Assembly (NCBI GenBank): GCA_963695505.1
Contig: CAVOGX010000013.1
Coordinates: 129,553-193,552, forward strand
Length of the DNA: 64,000 nt
DNA from: JACSRF01 sp963695505
GTDB lineage: Bacteria; Chloroflexota; Anaerolineae; Promineifilales; Promineifilaceae
Direction: 5' to 3'
Shown: piece after piece, positions 9,814 through 19,990 of the stretch
Layout of the letters: every line of letters begins with the position of its first letter
Numbering within the stretch: position 1 is the stretch's first letter
The notes under the pieces: model-generated
Told to the model about the DNA's origin: nothing
The model's database searches: none
What the model saw: only the letters and a program-made list of their open reading frames with translations
Translations under genes and position numbers: made by a program

Positions 9814-11091
9814 CTAAGGCAGGTTTGCTTCCTGGCCGCAAGAGGTGTCCCAGCGGACAAACTCGGCCAAAATCCAGCCGTGCTGCAGGCTGTAACCCTT
9901 TAGTTCAAATACTGCAAAACCGTATATCTTGTATGCACCGTTGCTGCCCGAACCGCGGGATTCATCCCAAACAATTAGCCGAAGATTGCGAGTCCGGCTT
10001 ATATGCTGATTCAATATGTTGCGCAGGCTGCTTGAGTTACTGACTCCTGTATTAGCCAAGACCCAATCATTTATATTCAGGTTCAGGTCTGAAGTATCAT
10101 CCGGGTTAACATATCCTCTTACAAGGTGGGGGTACAGGGGAGTAGGACAATTTGACCCGCAGTTCCCTGCATCGGTGTAATCTTTACTATCTCCTGGCCA
10201 CCCTAAGCTATCCGCAGTTGTACCGGTATTTCCGCTTAATCCCGTGTTCCAACGCAGCCAGCCAAAGTTACCTGAACCAAAGCCTTCAAAGATATAGAAA
10301 ACGTCGCCTTCGCGCGCCTGCACCAGCGGGATATCTGGCCGGTGATAGATGAAATCATCATATTCTGGCGGATTGGCCGGGCCGGTAAAGTCACTCTCGT
10401 CAGGATAAGGATTTGAGCCCTGCCCGGGTGGGGTCACGGAGCGGGCCAGGTAACTGACTGTGATAGGAAAGGCGTCACAGCCATTGGTGACGACCGTGGT
10501 TTCTCCCGTTTGCCGCATATAGCTGAACCCGCGAATGGTATACAGGTCGGTGAGGTAGGGAATGGCGTCAAGACCCAGGATAGACTCGATGTCATGCAAA
10601 GCAAATAAGCCTACAAACTCAATGCCGCCCACCATATCCTCATAATCGTTGGAGCTAGGCGAGCTGGGCAGCACCGCCTGTAATTCATCCAGAACCTGGG
10701 TTTTAATGGCATCTTCATCAATGATGCTAAAGCGCACCGTGTTCGAAATGCCGTAGGCGTGATTGAATTCCCAGGTGGCATCGACAATGGCGGTACCGGC
10801 TTCATTTACCTCGCCACGAACAACCCACAAATCCCACTCGTCTTCGGCCATACCCAGGGTTTGGGTAATGGAGTTGAGGGCGACGATGACCATGCCTTCG
10901 TCCTGCCCGCCGTTGGCGCCAAAACGAGACGCCACGCGGGCGGCCTGGCTGACGCGGTTTTGGGTAATCACTAACTGGCTAACTTCAATGAGTCCGGCCA
11001 GTATGACCAGAAAAATGGGGAGGAAGAGGGCTACTTCTACTAAACTTTGACCCTTCTCCCGGCGACGGTTGTTGACTGTTTTGTTAATCAT
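9814..11091 (-). CDS. TadE-like minor pilin with long extracellular domain
   Basis: About 425 residues. The motif KGQSLVEVALFLPIFLVILAG is a TadE-type prepilin helix with Glu at +5, followed by the family's RVSQAARVASRFGA segment. Typical TadE proteins are about 150-200 residues, so the remaining 300 residues are an extra exposed domain with Ser/Gly-rich loops and no recognised fold. ATG 11091 is chosen over the upstream start because GGAGG lies seven bases before it. The gene lies 78 nt downstream of the membrane-anchored protein gene and 93 nt upstream of the TadG-like gene, within one minus-strand operon. Confidence 0.75.
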   Translation of the reverse strand: MINKTVNNRRREKGQSLVEVALFLPIFLVILAGLIEVSQLVITQNRVSQAARVASRFGANGGQDEGMVIVALNSITQTLGMAEDEWDLWVVRGEVNEAGTAIVDATWEFNHAYGISNTVRFSIIDEDAIKTQVLDELQAVLPSSPSSNDYEDMVGGIEFVGLFALHDIESILGLDAIPYLTDLYTIRGFSYMRQTGETTVVTNGCDAFPITVSYLARSVTPPGQGSNPYPDESDFTGPANPPEYDDFIYHRPDIPLVQAREGDVFYIFEGFGSGNFGWLRWNTGLSGNTGTTADSLGWPGDSKDYTDAGNCGSNCPTPLYPHLVRGYVNPDDTSDLNLNINDWVLANTGVSNSSSLRNILNQHISRTRNLRLIVWDESRGSGSNGAYKIYGFAVFELKGYSLQHGWILAEFVRWDTSCGQEANLP

Positions 11092-11168
11092 GATGGTACC
11101 TCCGTGTAAAACACTCCCATTTGTGAGTAAGTTTTTCGCAATACTCAACTTTGAATATCCTTTGATTA

Positions 11169-11822
11169 TTAAGGCGTTGCTTCCACTTCCAGGACGTCTC
11201 CTGTGGTGGCGTTGATAAACATGGTGAAGGAACGGCCGCTACCGTTGGCAAACAGGGATAAAAACCATTCCATCTGCCCGCTGGCGGCTGACAGCTTCAT
11301 AATCATGGTGCTGATTCCTTCGTCCTGTAAAAATTGCGCACCGCCCTCATTTAAGAACAGGCCCAGCGCTTCCTGGCTGTCCATGTTCCAACTACCCACG
11401 TCGGCGGGGGGGGCGTCGAGGGCATAGGCGCTCTCGGAGATGCGGGTTGCCTCGTCGCCGCGCACGGTTACCAGGGCCACGGCATTGCTGCCGGCGGAGT
11501 AAAAAGTGTAGGCCCAGTTTGCTTCGCCGATGCGCAATGTTTCTTCGGTAACCCCTTGCGGCCAGGTGGCGGTGGCTTCGAGCAAAACGGCGTCGCTGTG
11601 CCAATCCTGGATGCCCCGTTGGGCAGTGGCCAGGGCTATTTTCGCGGTCTTTTCTTCGTAAACAGATGTCGGGGCGGGGCGCAGGTCAGAAACGGCCGTT
11701 GGCGGCAGCCCTTCTGGTAATTCCGGCGCGCTCGGACGCAGCCACAACAGCGCCGAAATGCCAATAACGGCTACCAGCAGCACGACTAACAAAATACCTA
11801 AAATCCACTCCAATCGACTCAT
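11169..11822 (-). CDS. Membrane-anchored protein of unknown function in the pilus operon
   Basis: 217 residues: an N-terminal transmembrane helix (ILGILLVVLLVAVIGISALLW), a Pro-rich linker to about residue 55, and an exposed domain. The C-terminal half (SFTMFINATTGDVLEVEATP) ends in an amyloid-like strand pattern resembling PepSY-type domains, but the match is weak. No catalytic residues stand out. It is 13 nt downstream of the BNR-like gene and therefore cotranscribed. A role in assembling or protecting the surface proteins is only inferred from position. Confidence 0.6.
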   Translation of the reverse strand: MSRLEWILGILLVVLLVAVIGISALLWLRPSAPELPEGLPPTAVSDLRPAPTSVYEEKTAKIALATAQRGIQDWHSDAVLLEATATWPQGVTEETLRIGEANWAYTFYSAGSNAVALVTVRGDEATRISESAYALDAPPADVGSWNMDSQEALGLFLNEGGAQFLQDEGISTMIMKLSAASGQMEWFLSLFANGSGRSFTMFINATTGDVLEVEATP

Positions 11823-11835
11823 AATTTTTCTTCTA

Positions 11836-13209
11836 CTAATTCTTTAAAATGGCCGGCAAGTACAGGTTGGGCAGCGGAACCTCCCCGCGCATGAAATAGA
11901 TTTCTGGGTAACCCACCACCGACCCATTCTCAATAGTTGCTTGTTGATAGGCCAGATAAACCCACCCATCTGGATGGCTGTTTACGGCGGGGAACAAGGC
12001 GTGGGAAATGCCAGGCTGCGTAATAATTTCTTCCGCGCCGGATGCTTTCCAACCAGCGCAACCGTTGACGCCTTTGACGCTTTCAAACCTCACGCTGCCC
12101 ACTTCGAAACCATGAAAATAGAGGTAGTCACAGCCATACACGTTAGTCATCGTGGAAAAAACGTAGAAAGGATAATTCTCATTCACGTTCAGAAATGGCG
12201 GGCCAGAAACGTCCCGGGGTGCGCGCCAGCCAGAACTGGAGGTGCAATTTTGCGAGCAGGTGACATAGTCAATTTGCTGCACGTCGTCAGTCAAGCCGGG
12301 AATCGTCCCCGCCGGCACCACGTGGGCATATGCTACGGCAAGACCTCTCCCAGTAATGGTCAATTCAGGTAAGCGGTCTTCACTATCATCGGGGGTGACT
12401 TGTACAGGTGTTGACCAGACCATAGTTGTGCCGTTGTAAACGCCTTGTGCATAAAAAATAGCGCTTAAGTTGCCCTGGGCGGCTTCCCAAACCACATGCA
12501 GTAAATTCGAGTCGTTAGGGTCTACTAAAACAGAAGGGAAATTTTCCCGCGCCGCAGAATTGGCAATAATCGCGGGTGTACTCCAGTTGTCGCCGCCATT
12601 TAATGAACGTGAGTGGTACAAGTCAGGAGGATTACCACCATCCCCTTCACTCCACACCACGTCCAAAATATTGCCGCTGGGCGAGACAATGGCCGGTTCC
12701 GAAGCACCCGGCGCAGTGGCAACAGGGGAAATAGTTGTGGGCAAAACCGAGGTACCTACTGGCCAATCGTTCTGGTGGGCGTAAAATAGCGAAAAGTTCT
12801 CAATCCACACGGCGTGGGCATCTCCAGTATGATCGAAAGCCGCACTCACCTGCAACGACTGGGTGTTATTGCTGATATAGATCGGCTGGGGAATGGCGCT
12901 GGTAAACGGTGTCCAGGTATCGCCTCTGTCCAGGGAAAGCAGATAATAAGGGTTATCGTCAAATACTTCATTTGAATTGTTGGCCCGGCCGATAAAAACC
13001 ACCAGCAGCTTGTCTCCCACTGGATCTGCGGCAATGTAGGGTCTTACACCCTGCAAATCTAGCGAGAGCAGTTCTGGCGTTGACCAATCGGGCGCGTTGG
13101 AAGGCTCGGCAGCGGGTTCGGCCGTTGCCGGGCGGTAAACCAGGGCCATTAACGCGATAGTGGCCAATGCCAGGAAAAGGATCGGGCGCAGAAATTGTTT
13201 TCTAGTCAT
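11836..13209 (-). CDS. Secreted BNR/sialidase-like beta-propeller protein with C-terminal YLP tail
   Basis: About 457 residues with a signal peptide (FLRPILFLALATIALMALV). Repeated Asp-box-like strands (LSLDRGDTWTPF, SRSLNGGDNWSTP) indicate a sialidase-type beta-propeller. The catalytic Arg triad and Tyr of true sialidases are not evident, so enzymatic activity is doubtful. The C-terminus is NLYLPAILKN, the recurrent YLP tail. The start ATG 13209 overlaps the preceding stop as TAATG, showing translational coupling to the large TadE-like gene. A role as an exposed binding component is inferred. Confidence 0.7.
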   Translation of the reverse strand: MTRKQFLRPILFLALATIALMALVYRPATAEPAAEPSNAPDWSTPELLSLDLQGVRPYIAADPVGDKLLVVFIGRANNSNEVFDDNPYYLLSLDRGDTWTPFTSAIPQPIYISNNTQSLQVSAAFDHTGDAHAVWIENFSLFYAHQNDWPVGTSVLPTTISPVATAPGASEPAIVSPSGNILDVVWSEGDGGNPPDLYHSRSLNGGDNWSTPAIIANSAARENFPSVLVDPNDSNLLHVVWEAAQGNLSAIFYAQGVYNGTTMVWSTPVQVTPDDSEDRLPELTITGRGLAVAYAHVVPAGTIPGLTDDVQQIDYVTCSQNCTSSSGWRAPRDVSGPPFLNVNENYPFYVFSTMTNVYGCDYLYFHGFEVGSVRFESVKGVNGCAGWKASGAEEIITQPGISHALFPAVNSHPDGWVYLAYQQATIENGSVVGYPEIYFMRGEVPLPNLYLPAILKN

Positions 13210-15296
13210 TATGAACATGGTCCTGGTAAGAGGTAGATATCAGCCGCAGATGTGGGGGCAATCAACCCTATACGAATGCCAAAATAAGTTCCGTTATCAA
13301 TGCTGACGCATGCTTTAACCGTATAAGCTCCGGGAGGAACATTGGGGAAAATGAAATACCCATCTCTCTCGGCAACGGTGCTGCCCACTGTCGTTCCCGT
13401 GCCATCATCGATCAAGGTGACCACAGCCCGGGGCTGAGGCAGCCAGGTGGTAATTCGGTTCTGGACGACTCCGCTTACAGACTCATCGCCAATGGGCGCA
13501 ACGGCCGTTGCCGTTGGTGTAGCTGCCGGCGTCACGTTGCCCACAGTCAGAGGCTCAGACACATTGTTCGTCTCATCATCCTCGATGGCCTGCTCTAGAG
13601 AATCGACCATCGCATAAACCAGGTGCGGATCAGGCTGGTTCTCAAAGCCGAGGGGGGCTGTAATGGTGATGACCCGGCTGGCGCCACCGGCCAATGAGCT
13701 CACGCCCATGTAGCCGACGCTGTTGGTAATGTTGATGGTTGGCGTTACGGGTGGTGAGGGGTCAAAGTAGACGTCGACGAAGAATTGGCTGCTCACGTCA
13801 ATGTCACCCGTATTGCTGATGACGACTCGTACACTGATGGGCCTGTAAGCGACTAACGGCCGTGTACTGATAAGTTCTGGTTGTCCGACCACAATCAGGT
13901 CGGCCGGCTCAGGTGTGGGCGTAATGGTTGCTGCAGGTGTAGGCACGTCCCGATCATCACAAGGCACGCGGAACTGTGCGGTAGCTGTCCACGTATTTGT
14001 CTGCGCCCGCACAGTATAAATTGTAGGGTTATCCCGCGTGCCCACGATTAAATTGTTCTTCGTCCAGGTCTGGCTAAAGGTACCGCCATGGCCAGCAGGA
14101 ATCACCGACTGCGGCGCCCCCTCCCAGAAAAGACCGATGGTTTGATTGTTCGGCCAATTAAAACCAATGACATTAAACTGTGCATTCGAACTAATCGAAC
14201 AGCTCTGAATCAGGACAATATACGGATTGCTTGGCGTGGCGGTTGGCGTAACGGTAGGAGTAGGTGTCGTCGTCGAGGTTGGCAGCACAACCGGTGTAGA
14301 AGTGGCCGTAGGAGTCGGGGTCCCTTGCAAAACAATGGCATTCGCCGGCTGGCCCGCGCTGGGTACGGCCAGGATCACGTGACCGGCAGTCAGCACCGGA
14401 TTAAGCGGGACTGTATTGAAATCTGCAAACCCTTCACAAATATGATTATTGACGTCCAGGAAAGTATCCTGCCCCAATGTTTGGCCCGTCGTCAGGTCAA
14501 TGACGGTCACCGTTTCACCCACTTCACCGGACACCCAAAGATAATTTTGCCCGGCTACCGGAGGAGCCTCAATGTACGCGCCGCAGCGGACAGGAGTCGG
14601 TGTATTTGTGATGGTCGGGACAGGTGTGTCGGTTGAAGTTGGTCCTGGTGTAGGGGTAGAAGTGGCAGAGGGCGAAGGAGTCGGGGTAGGAGAAGCCCCA
14701 ACCGTTGGGATGGTGTCCAATTCCGGGGGCAAGCCCAACCCCTGGGTGGGATTACCCAAGGAGCCAAAGGACTCGTTGTTCATGGTTACCTGGCCAAAAA
14801 CAGGTATCACGCTGATGATAGGGCGGAAAAATGGGGTGATTATGGGCACATTATAAACAGCCCGGACGACTACTGGCTGTCCCGGCATGCCTGCATAATC
14901 TTCCAGCAGTTGCGATCCGTTGTTGTCAATAAACCCGCCATACACTTCGATGTAGTATGAATTTTCATCGGGGGGATTGCTAAAGGGGTCGCTATTTGGA
15001 TCTTCATCTAACGGCAAACCAGACAGCCCCTCATGGGCAGCGGCAATGACCGAGGCAACGCGCAAATCATCACAACGACTGGCAAATTTTGCCAGGCCCG
15101 TTGTGGGGCAAATTGTCTCATTTTGCCCGGTAATTGCATAGCGTGCGCCGGCCCTGGCTGCGTTTTGTACTGTGACCCAGCCTTGCAATATGCGGGCGCT
15201 CTCGACAATGAGGAACATGAGCATAAGCAACACGGTGAGAATGAGAGCAAACTCAACAAGTGCTTGTCCATGGGATTTGTTGTTTCGCTGTAACAT
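13209..15296 (-). CDS. Large TadE-like surface protein with Thr/Pro linkers, CARDB and carboxypeptidase-regulatory-like domains
   Basis: 695 residues. A TadE-type prepilin helix (GQALVEFALILTVLLMLMFL, Glu at +5) is followed by VQNAARAGARYA. Then come TPTPTPSP linkers, a Cys-bounded module of about 85 residues (CSISSN to FRVPC, with WPNNQTIGLFWEGAPQSVIP), a CARDB-like domain (residues about 470-590) and a C-terminal carboxypeptidase-regulatory-like beta-sandwich (GYFIFPNVPPGAYTVKACV). The C-terminal half is clearly paralogous to the protein at 20653-22397. It is the first gene of the operon; AAAGGGA precedes ATG 15296. It is probably a cell-surface adhesin displayed through the Tad route. Confidence 0.8.
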   Translation of the reverse strand: MLQRNNKSHGQALVEFALILTVLLMLMFLIVESARILQGWVTVQNAARAGARYAITGQNETICPTTGLAKFASRCDDLRVASVIAAAHEGLSGLPLDEDPNSDPFSNPPDENSYYIEVYGGFIDNNGSQLLEDYAGMPGQPVVVRAVYNVPIITPFFRPIISVIPVFGQVTMNNESFGSLGNPTQGLGLPPELDTIPTVGASPTPTPSPSATSTPTPGPTSTDTPVPTITNTPTPVRCGAYIEAPPVAGQNYLWVSGEVGETVTVIDLTTGQTLGQDTFLDVNNHICEGFADFNTVPLNPVLTAGHVILAVPSAGQPANAIVLQGTPTPTATSTPVVLPTSTTTPTPTVTPTATPSNPYIVLIQSCSISSNAQFNVIGFNWPNNQTIGLFWEGAPQSVIPAGHGGTFSQTWTKNNLIVGTRDNPTIYTVRAQTNTWTATAQFRVPCDDRDVPTPAATITPTPEPADLIVVGQPELISTRPLVAYRPISVRVVISNTGDIDVSSQFFVDVYFDPSPPVTPTINITNSVGYMGVSSLAGGASRVITITAPLGFENQPDPHLVYAMVDSLEQAIEDDETNNVSEPLTVGNVTPAATPTATAVAPIGDESVSGVVQNRITTWLPQPRAVVTLIDDGTGTTVGSTVAERDGYFIFPNVPPGAYTVKACVSIDNGTYFGIRIGLIAPTSAADIYLLPGPCS

Positions 15297-15328
15297 AGTA
15301 TGTCCCTTTGAAAATGATGACTACTAAA

Positions 15329-15334
15329 ATTATA
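15329..15334 (-). promoter_or_regulatory. Candidate -10 box of the pilus/adhesin operon
   Basis: On the minus strand this reads TATAAT exactly, 33 nt upstream of ATG 15296. No good -35 hexamer is present 16-18 bp further upstream, which would suit an activator-dependent promoter. The divergent SARP gene is the obvious activator candidate (inference). Confidence 0.5.
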
Positions 15335-15467
15335 TGCTTGCCAGATAGCGATCTATGTAGTGAATTCGTCCTACCTGCCTTCAGGAGGTCGAGATTAGCT
15401 AACGTCTTGATGTATACTCGTATGGAAAAGAGTATGAAACGATGCTGCCTTATGATAATCTTACAGG

Positions 15468-15501
15468 AAGCGTGTCATTCAAGCGTTGATCAAGCGTTGA
15501 T
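15468..15501 (+). promoter_or_regulatory. Candidate SARP operator: direct repeats with 11-bp period
   Basis: CAAGCGTTGAT occurs twice in perfect tandem (15480-15490 and 15491-15501). A third, partial AAGCGTG lies at 15468. The core AAGCGTT heptamers at 15481 and 15492 are separated by a 4-bp spacer, giving the 11-bp period known for SARP binding sites. The repeats end 23 bp before the SARP start codon in the divergent intergenic region. Autoregulation and control of the adhesin operon are inferred. Confidence 0.55.
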
Positions 15502-15524
15502 TTGGCGCTTAAACCGATGGTTCT

Positions 15525-17139
15525 ATGACAAAAGTACTAAAATTGGCGCTGCTGGGACAAGCACAGTTAACCGATGAAAATGAAGCGCAAATTGACCTGG
15601 TGTCAGCCAAGGCCCGCGCATTGTTGTATTTTTTGGCTGTAGACGGCCGTATCCACACCCGCCACGCCCTTGCCAACCTGCTGTGGGGCGACCTGCCCGA
15701 GGCTGATGCTCGCCGCAACCTGCGCGGCGTGCTCCTCAAGCTGCGCCAGGTAGTGGAAGAGCATCTGGTTATCAACACCCACGACGTCGCCTTCAACTTC
15801 GCCGCCCCGCACCAGCTAGATGTGGTCCAGTTTCGCCAACTCCTCAATGGCGCTCCCGCGCCCAGCCAATTGCAGCAAGCCATCGCCCTCTATCGTGGCG
15901 ACTTCCTGGACGAGTTTTACATTCGCCAGGCCCCTGAATTTGAAGATTGGATGGCCCAGCAGCGCACCCAGTACCAGCAAATGGTTGTCGATGCTTTGCT
16001 GGCTTTAGCAGACCACGCCCAGCAGCAGGGGCGCTATGAGGCGGGTATCCAAAACGCCCGGCAGGCGTTAGCTTTGGAGCCGGTGCGGGAAGACGCCCAC
16101 CGCCTGCTCATGCGCCAGCTGGCGCTGCACGGCCAGCGCGGGCTGGCCCTGGCCCAATTTGACGTCTGCCGGGAAATCATGCAAGCCGAACTGGGAGTAG
16201 AACCAGCAGCGGAAACGGCCGTTACTCTACGATCACATCCGCACCGGCATTCTGGCTCCCCGCCCGGTTGCCAACAACAACACCCATGTCCACCTGGCTC
16301 CATCCCCCGCCTTCATCGCCGGCCCGCCCATTACCCATCCCGCTCATTTCTTTGGCCGCCAGCGCGAACTGCGCCGCCTCTTCAACCTGCTCAGCCACCG
16401 CCCTCTGCAAAATGCGGCCATCATCGGCCCGCGGCGCAGCGGCAAAACCTCCTTCCTCCATTACCTGCGCACCATCACCAGCACCCCCGCCGGCCAGCTC
16501 CGCCCCGACCAGCGCCAGGACTGGCTGCCTGAACCCCACCAATATCAGTGGATTTTTGTAGATTTCCAAGACGCCCGGCTCGGCAGCCACCAGGGCCTCA
16601 TGCGCCACCTGCTCACCCACATGCGCTTGCCCATTCCCGATACCTGCGATTTGGACCACTTCCTGGACACCGTCAGTGACCACCTCAGCCAGCCAACCAT
16701 CATTCTCTTCGACGAAATCGGCGTGGCTATGGAGCGCTACCCCGAACTGGATGACACCTTCTGGGAAAGCCTGCGCTCTCTGGCTACCAACCAGGTGCAG
16801 GGCAACATGGCCTTCATCCTCGCCGCCGCCGAACCGCCCGACCGGCTGGCCCACAACCGCGGTCTTGGCTCTCCCTTCTTCAACATTTTTGGCTATGCGG
16901 CCCACCTTGGTCCCCTGACCGAGGAGGAAGCCCACACCCTCATAGCCAGCGCTCCGCGCCCCTTCCCCGCCGCCGACGTAGCATGGATTGTGGAGCAAAG
17001 CGGCCGTTGGCCCATGCCTTTGCAAATCCTGTGCCGTGAACGATTGCTCAGCCTGGATGAGCCTGAGAGCGGCAACGGGTGGCGCGCCGACGCTTTACAG
17101 CAAATTGCGCCCTTCCACACGCCCCAATATGAATTCTGA
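15525..17139 (+). CDS. SARP-family transcriptional regulator with C-terminal AAA ATPase, one frameshift
   Basis: An AfsR/SARP-type activator. Residues 1-95 are an OmpR-like winged helix (KARALLYFLAVDGRIHTRHA, LLWGDLPEADARRNLRG). Residues about 100-230 are the bacterial transcriptional activation (BTAD) domain of TPR-like helices (ALEPVREDAHRLLMRQLALH). The second half carries an AAA/STAND-like ATPase with FFGRQRELRRL and the P-loop GPRRSGKTSF, and a Walker B-like TIILFDEIG. The frame breaks at about 16215, five bases after an ACGGCCGT copy; the second frame resumes as YDHIRTG, the expected end of BTAD. It is divergent from the adhesin operon and coupled to the following membrane ATPase, with which it overlaps by 11 nt. 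Confidence 0.85.
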
Positions 17140-19923
17140 AGCCGCGCCCATTCGCCAATTTACTGACAGCCCTCCCCTGCGCCGCAGCATGATTCTTGGA
17201 AGCCTCCAGCTTCTTTTCTGGCTTTTTTTCCATCCCTCAGCCTGGCGCAATTATTTGCTTGCCCTGGCCCCTGACCTGCGCCCCAATTTTTGCCTGGCCG
17301 AGCTGCGCTGGCGTCATGGGCGGCGGTTAGCCTTCTGGCGCTTCTTGCTTATGAGCCAGATTGCCTGGCCTCTGGTCGTGGCCGGTATTGTAGCCCTGGG
17401 CTTATGGCTGCTAAATTTACCGGCGCAAAACATTCTGCTGGGCGTCATTGTGGGCGTGGCGGTAGGGATTGTGGCCAGTTTTGCCGCCAGTTTTGCCGGT
17501 AGCCTCATTGTTGGGCAGGCCATGGGCATGGCCATTGGCATTGTCATTGGTCTGGGGGGTGTGGCCGCGTTTGGTAATACGGGCAGCGTATTGGCTGTTT
17601 CCTTGCAGCTTTCGGCCGATCTGGTGGCCAGCACCCTCATTGGTCTGGCGGGAGGGCTGGCGGGGGGGCTGGCTTTTGGCGTCGCCGCCGGAGCCAGCCA
17701 ATCGGGACGCAGCAGCGAGGCAGCCTATTCTCTGCCGCGGCAGGTGAGCGGCGTGGTTGTGGGTATTTTTATTGGCAGCCTGGCCGGGCGGCTGATCAGC
17801 GTGGTGAATGAGCGGCTGACCTTGGGCATGGTGATCGGCCTGCCTTTCGGCCTGGCGCTGCTGCTGCGCACGCGCCGCTGGGTGCTGAGCCTGCTGGCGG
17901 GCTGGCTGGTGGGCGTCGCCGGCAGCCTGACCAACCTGGGGCCGGGCAGCCTGACAGACGAGCCTGCTGGATTTAACGGCCGTTACCGCACTCCTGGCCG
18001 CCCTCTTCACCCTCCCCTATGTTCTTGCCGAGCGCATTGCCGGACCCTGGTCCGGGGCCATGGCCGGTGCGCTGGGGGCAGGCGGCGGCTTCTTCCTCTT
18101 CGTCTATCCCAACCAGCCCTTCGGGCCTCTGCTGCTCTTCAGCCTGGCCGGGATTTTGCTGGGCCTGACGCTGGCCTGGTGGCGGCCCATCGTCATGTAC
18201 CCCCTGCTGGCCGGATGGAACCTGCTGCTTTTCCGCCTGGACAGCCAGCGGCTCCCCAACGGCCAATCCAGCATACTGCGTTGGCACTCCGCCTTTTGGG
18301 ACGAATTCCAGCGGCTGCCCCTCACCGGGCTGGACCACCATTTGCTTTTGGTGCTGACCCACGAACCAGATACCGGCCAGGCGGCCATCGACTACCTGAG
18401 CACTACCCGCCAACGCTGGGCCGCCCAGGAAGCGCAAATTGAGCTGGACGCCCGCCTGCTGGCCGGCTGCCAGACGGTGCAGGCCATTCGCGTTGTGTAC
18501 CCCTCCATCGCCGCCGGGGAGTTGGCCGGTCCGGCCAGCGCCCTGCTGCGCAGCTTCAGCCGCATCAGCCAGGACGTGGACGCCGCCTTACAGCAAGAGA
18601 GCGTCTTCAACCGGCGTTTAACCCTCAGCGCCGTGGAAGACCGGCTAAACGGCCTGCTGCGGGAGCTGACGCGCAGCAACGAGCCCTACATGGACCGCTT
18701 TCGCCCCATCGCCGCTGACTGGCGGCGCATTTTGGCCGAGGAGCTGCAGCGGCTGGCGGCCGAGGCGGAACTGCGCCAGGAGATTGACAGCCCTTACATC
18801 ATTGGCGTGCCGCTAACAGAAGAACAGGAGATTTTCATTGGGCGCACTGACATCAGCGCGCGCATTGAGCAACTGCTGCTCGACCGCCGCCAGCCACCGC
18901 TGCTGCTTTACGGGCAGCGTAGGGTGGGCAAAACATCTCTGCTGAACAACTTGGGGCGGCTGCTGCCCAGTACCATTGTGCCCCTGTTTGTCGATTTACA
19001 AGGGCCGGCTTCGCGGGCCAGCGATTATGGCCGGGATTTCTGTACAACATGGCGCGGGGCATGAGCCCGTTCGGCGGAGCGGCAGCGGGATTTGCTGCTG
19101 CCACCTCTGGAGCGGGAAGTTTTAGCGGCTGACCCCTTCACGCGTTTTGATGAGTGGCTGGACGAAGTGGAAGAGGTGCTGGCCAACCGGCTGACGCTGC
19201 TGATGCTGGACGAGTTTGAGGTGCTGGCCAATGCCCTGAACCAGGGTAAGTTTGACGAGGAAGAGGTGCTGGGCATGTTCCGCCATCTTATTCAGCACCG
19301 GCCTAAATTTAAGGTGCTGCTGTCGGGGTCGCACACGCTAAATGAGTTTCAGCAGTGGGCCAGCTACTTGATTAACGTGCAAGTGATTCACATAGGCTAT
19401 TTGCGGGAGGAGGAGACGCGGCAGTTAGTGACGCATCCGGTGCGGGATTTTGCCCTGCGCTATGAGCCGCAGGCCGCCCAGCGCGTGTTGGACCTGACGC
19501 GAGGGCACCCATTTTTGGTGCAACTGCTGTGCGCGGAGGTGGTGGCGTTGAAGAATGAGCAGCCCCCAGCGCAGCGGCGGCTGGCTACCGGAAATAGATG
19601 TGGAAACGGCCGTTCCTCATGCCTTGCAGCACGGCAGCTTCTTTTTCGCCGACATCGAGAAAAACCAGGTGGACGCCGTGGGGCTGGAAGTGCTGCGCCG
19701 CATGGCTCGCAGTGGGGAAACGGCCGTTACCCCCCGCCCCACTTTGGTGGAGCACATTCCCAGCCTGCTGCAGCTAGAGGAGGCGTTGGCCCAACTGCAG
19801 CACCGCGAGCTAATTGAGCCGCTGGACCACGGTTACCGCTTCCAGGTGGAGTTGATCAGGCGGTGGTTTGGGGAACGGCCGAGATCAACTATGCTTGCAA
19901 GTGTGCAAATAAATTGTTGTTAG
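17129..19923 (+). CDS. Polytopic membrane protein with C-terminal P-loop (AAA/STAND-like) ATPase, frame-broken
   Basis: A protein of about 930 residues if repaired. Residues about 75-330 are a Gly/Ala-rich multi-helix membrane region (repeats of GxxxG-type helices), followed after a break at about 17975 by two or three more helices. A soluble helical region comes next, then an ATPase beginning IFIGRTDISARIEQLL with the P-loop GQRRVGKTSL and a Walker B-like LTLLMLDEFEVL. Further breaks lie near 19040 and 19590. The start ATG 17129 lies inside the end of the SARP gene, so the two are probably cotranslated. Both carry related ATPases, suggesting a membrane sensor working with the regulator. I do not recognise a named family for the full architecture. 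Confidence 0.7.
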
Positions 19924-19990
19924 CTCGAAGAACGATATTTCATCCCACATATCCCTTGATGATAATATCGCAAAGGGTTAAAATACCGTA

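Noticed and set aside
13480..14720. Tandem-looking DNA repeats in the adhesin gene
   Set aside because: They encode Thr/Pro linkers (TPTPT, TSTPTP) and are coding repeats, not a minisatellite or a CRISPR array.
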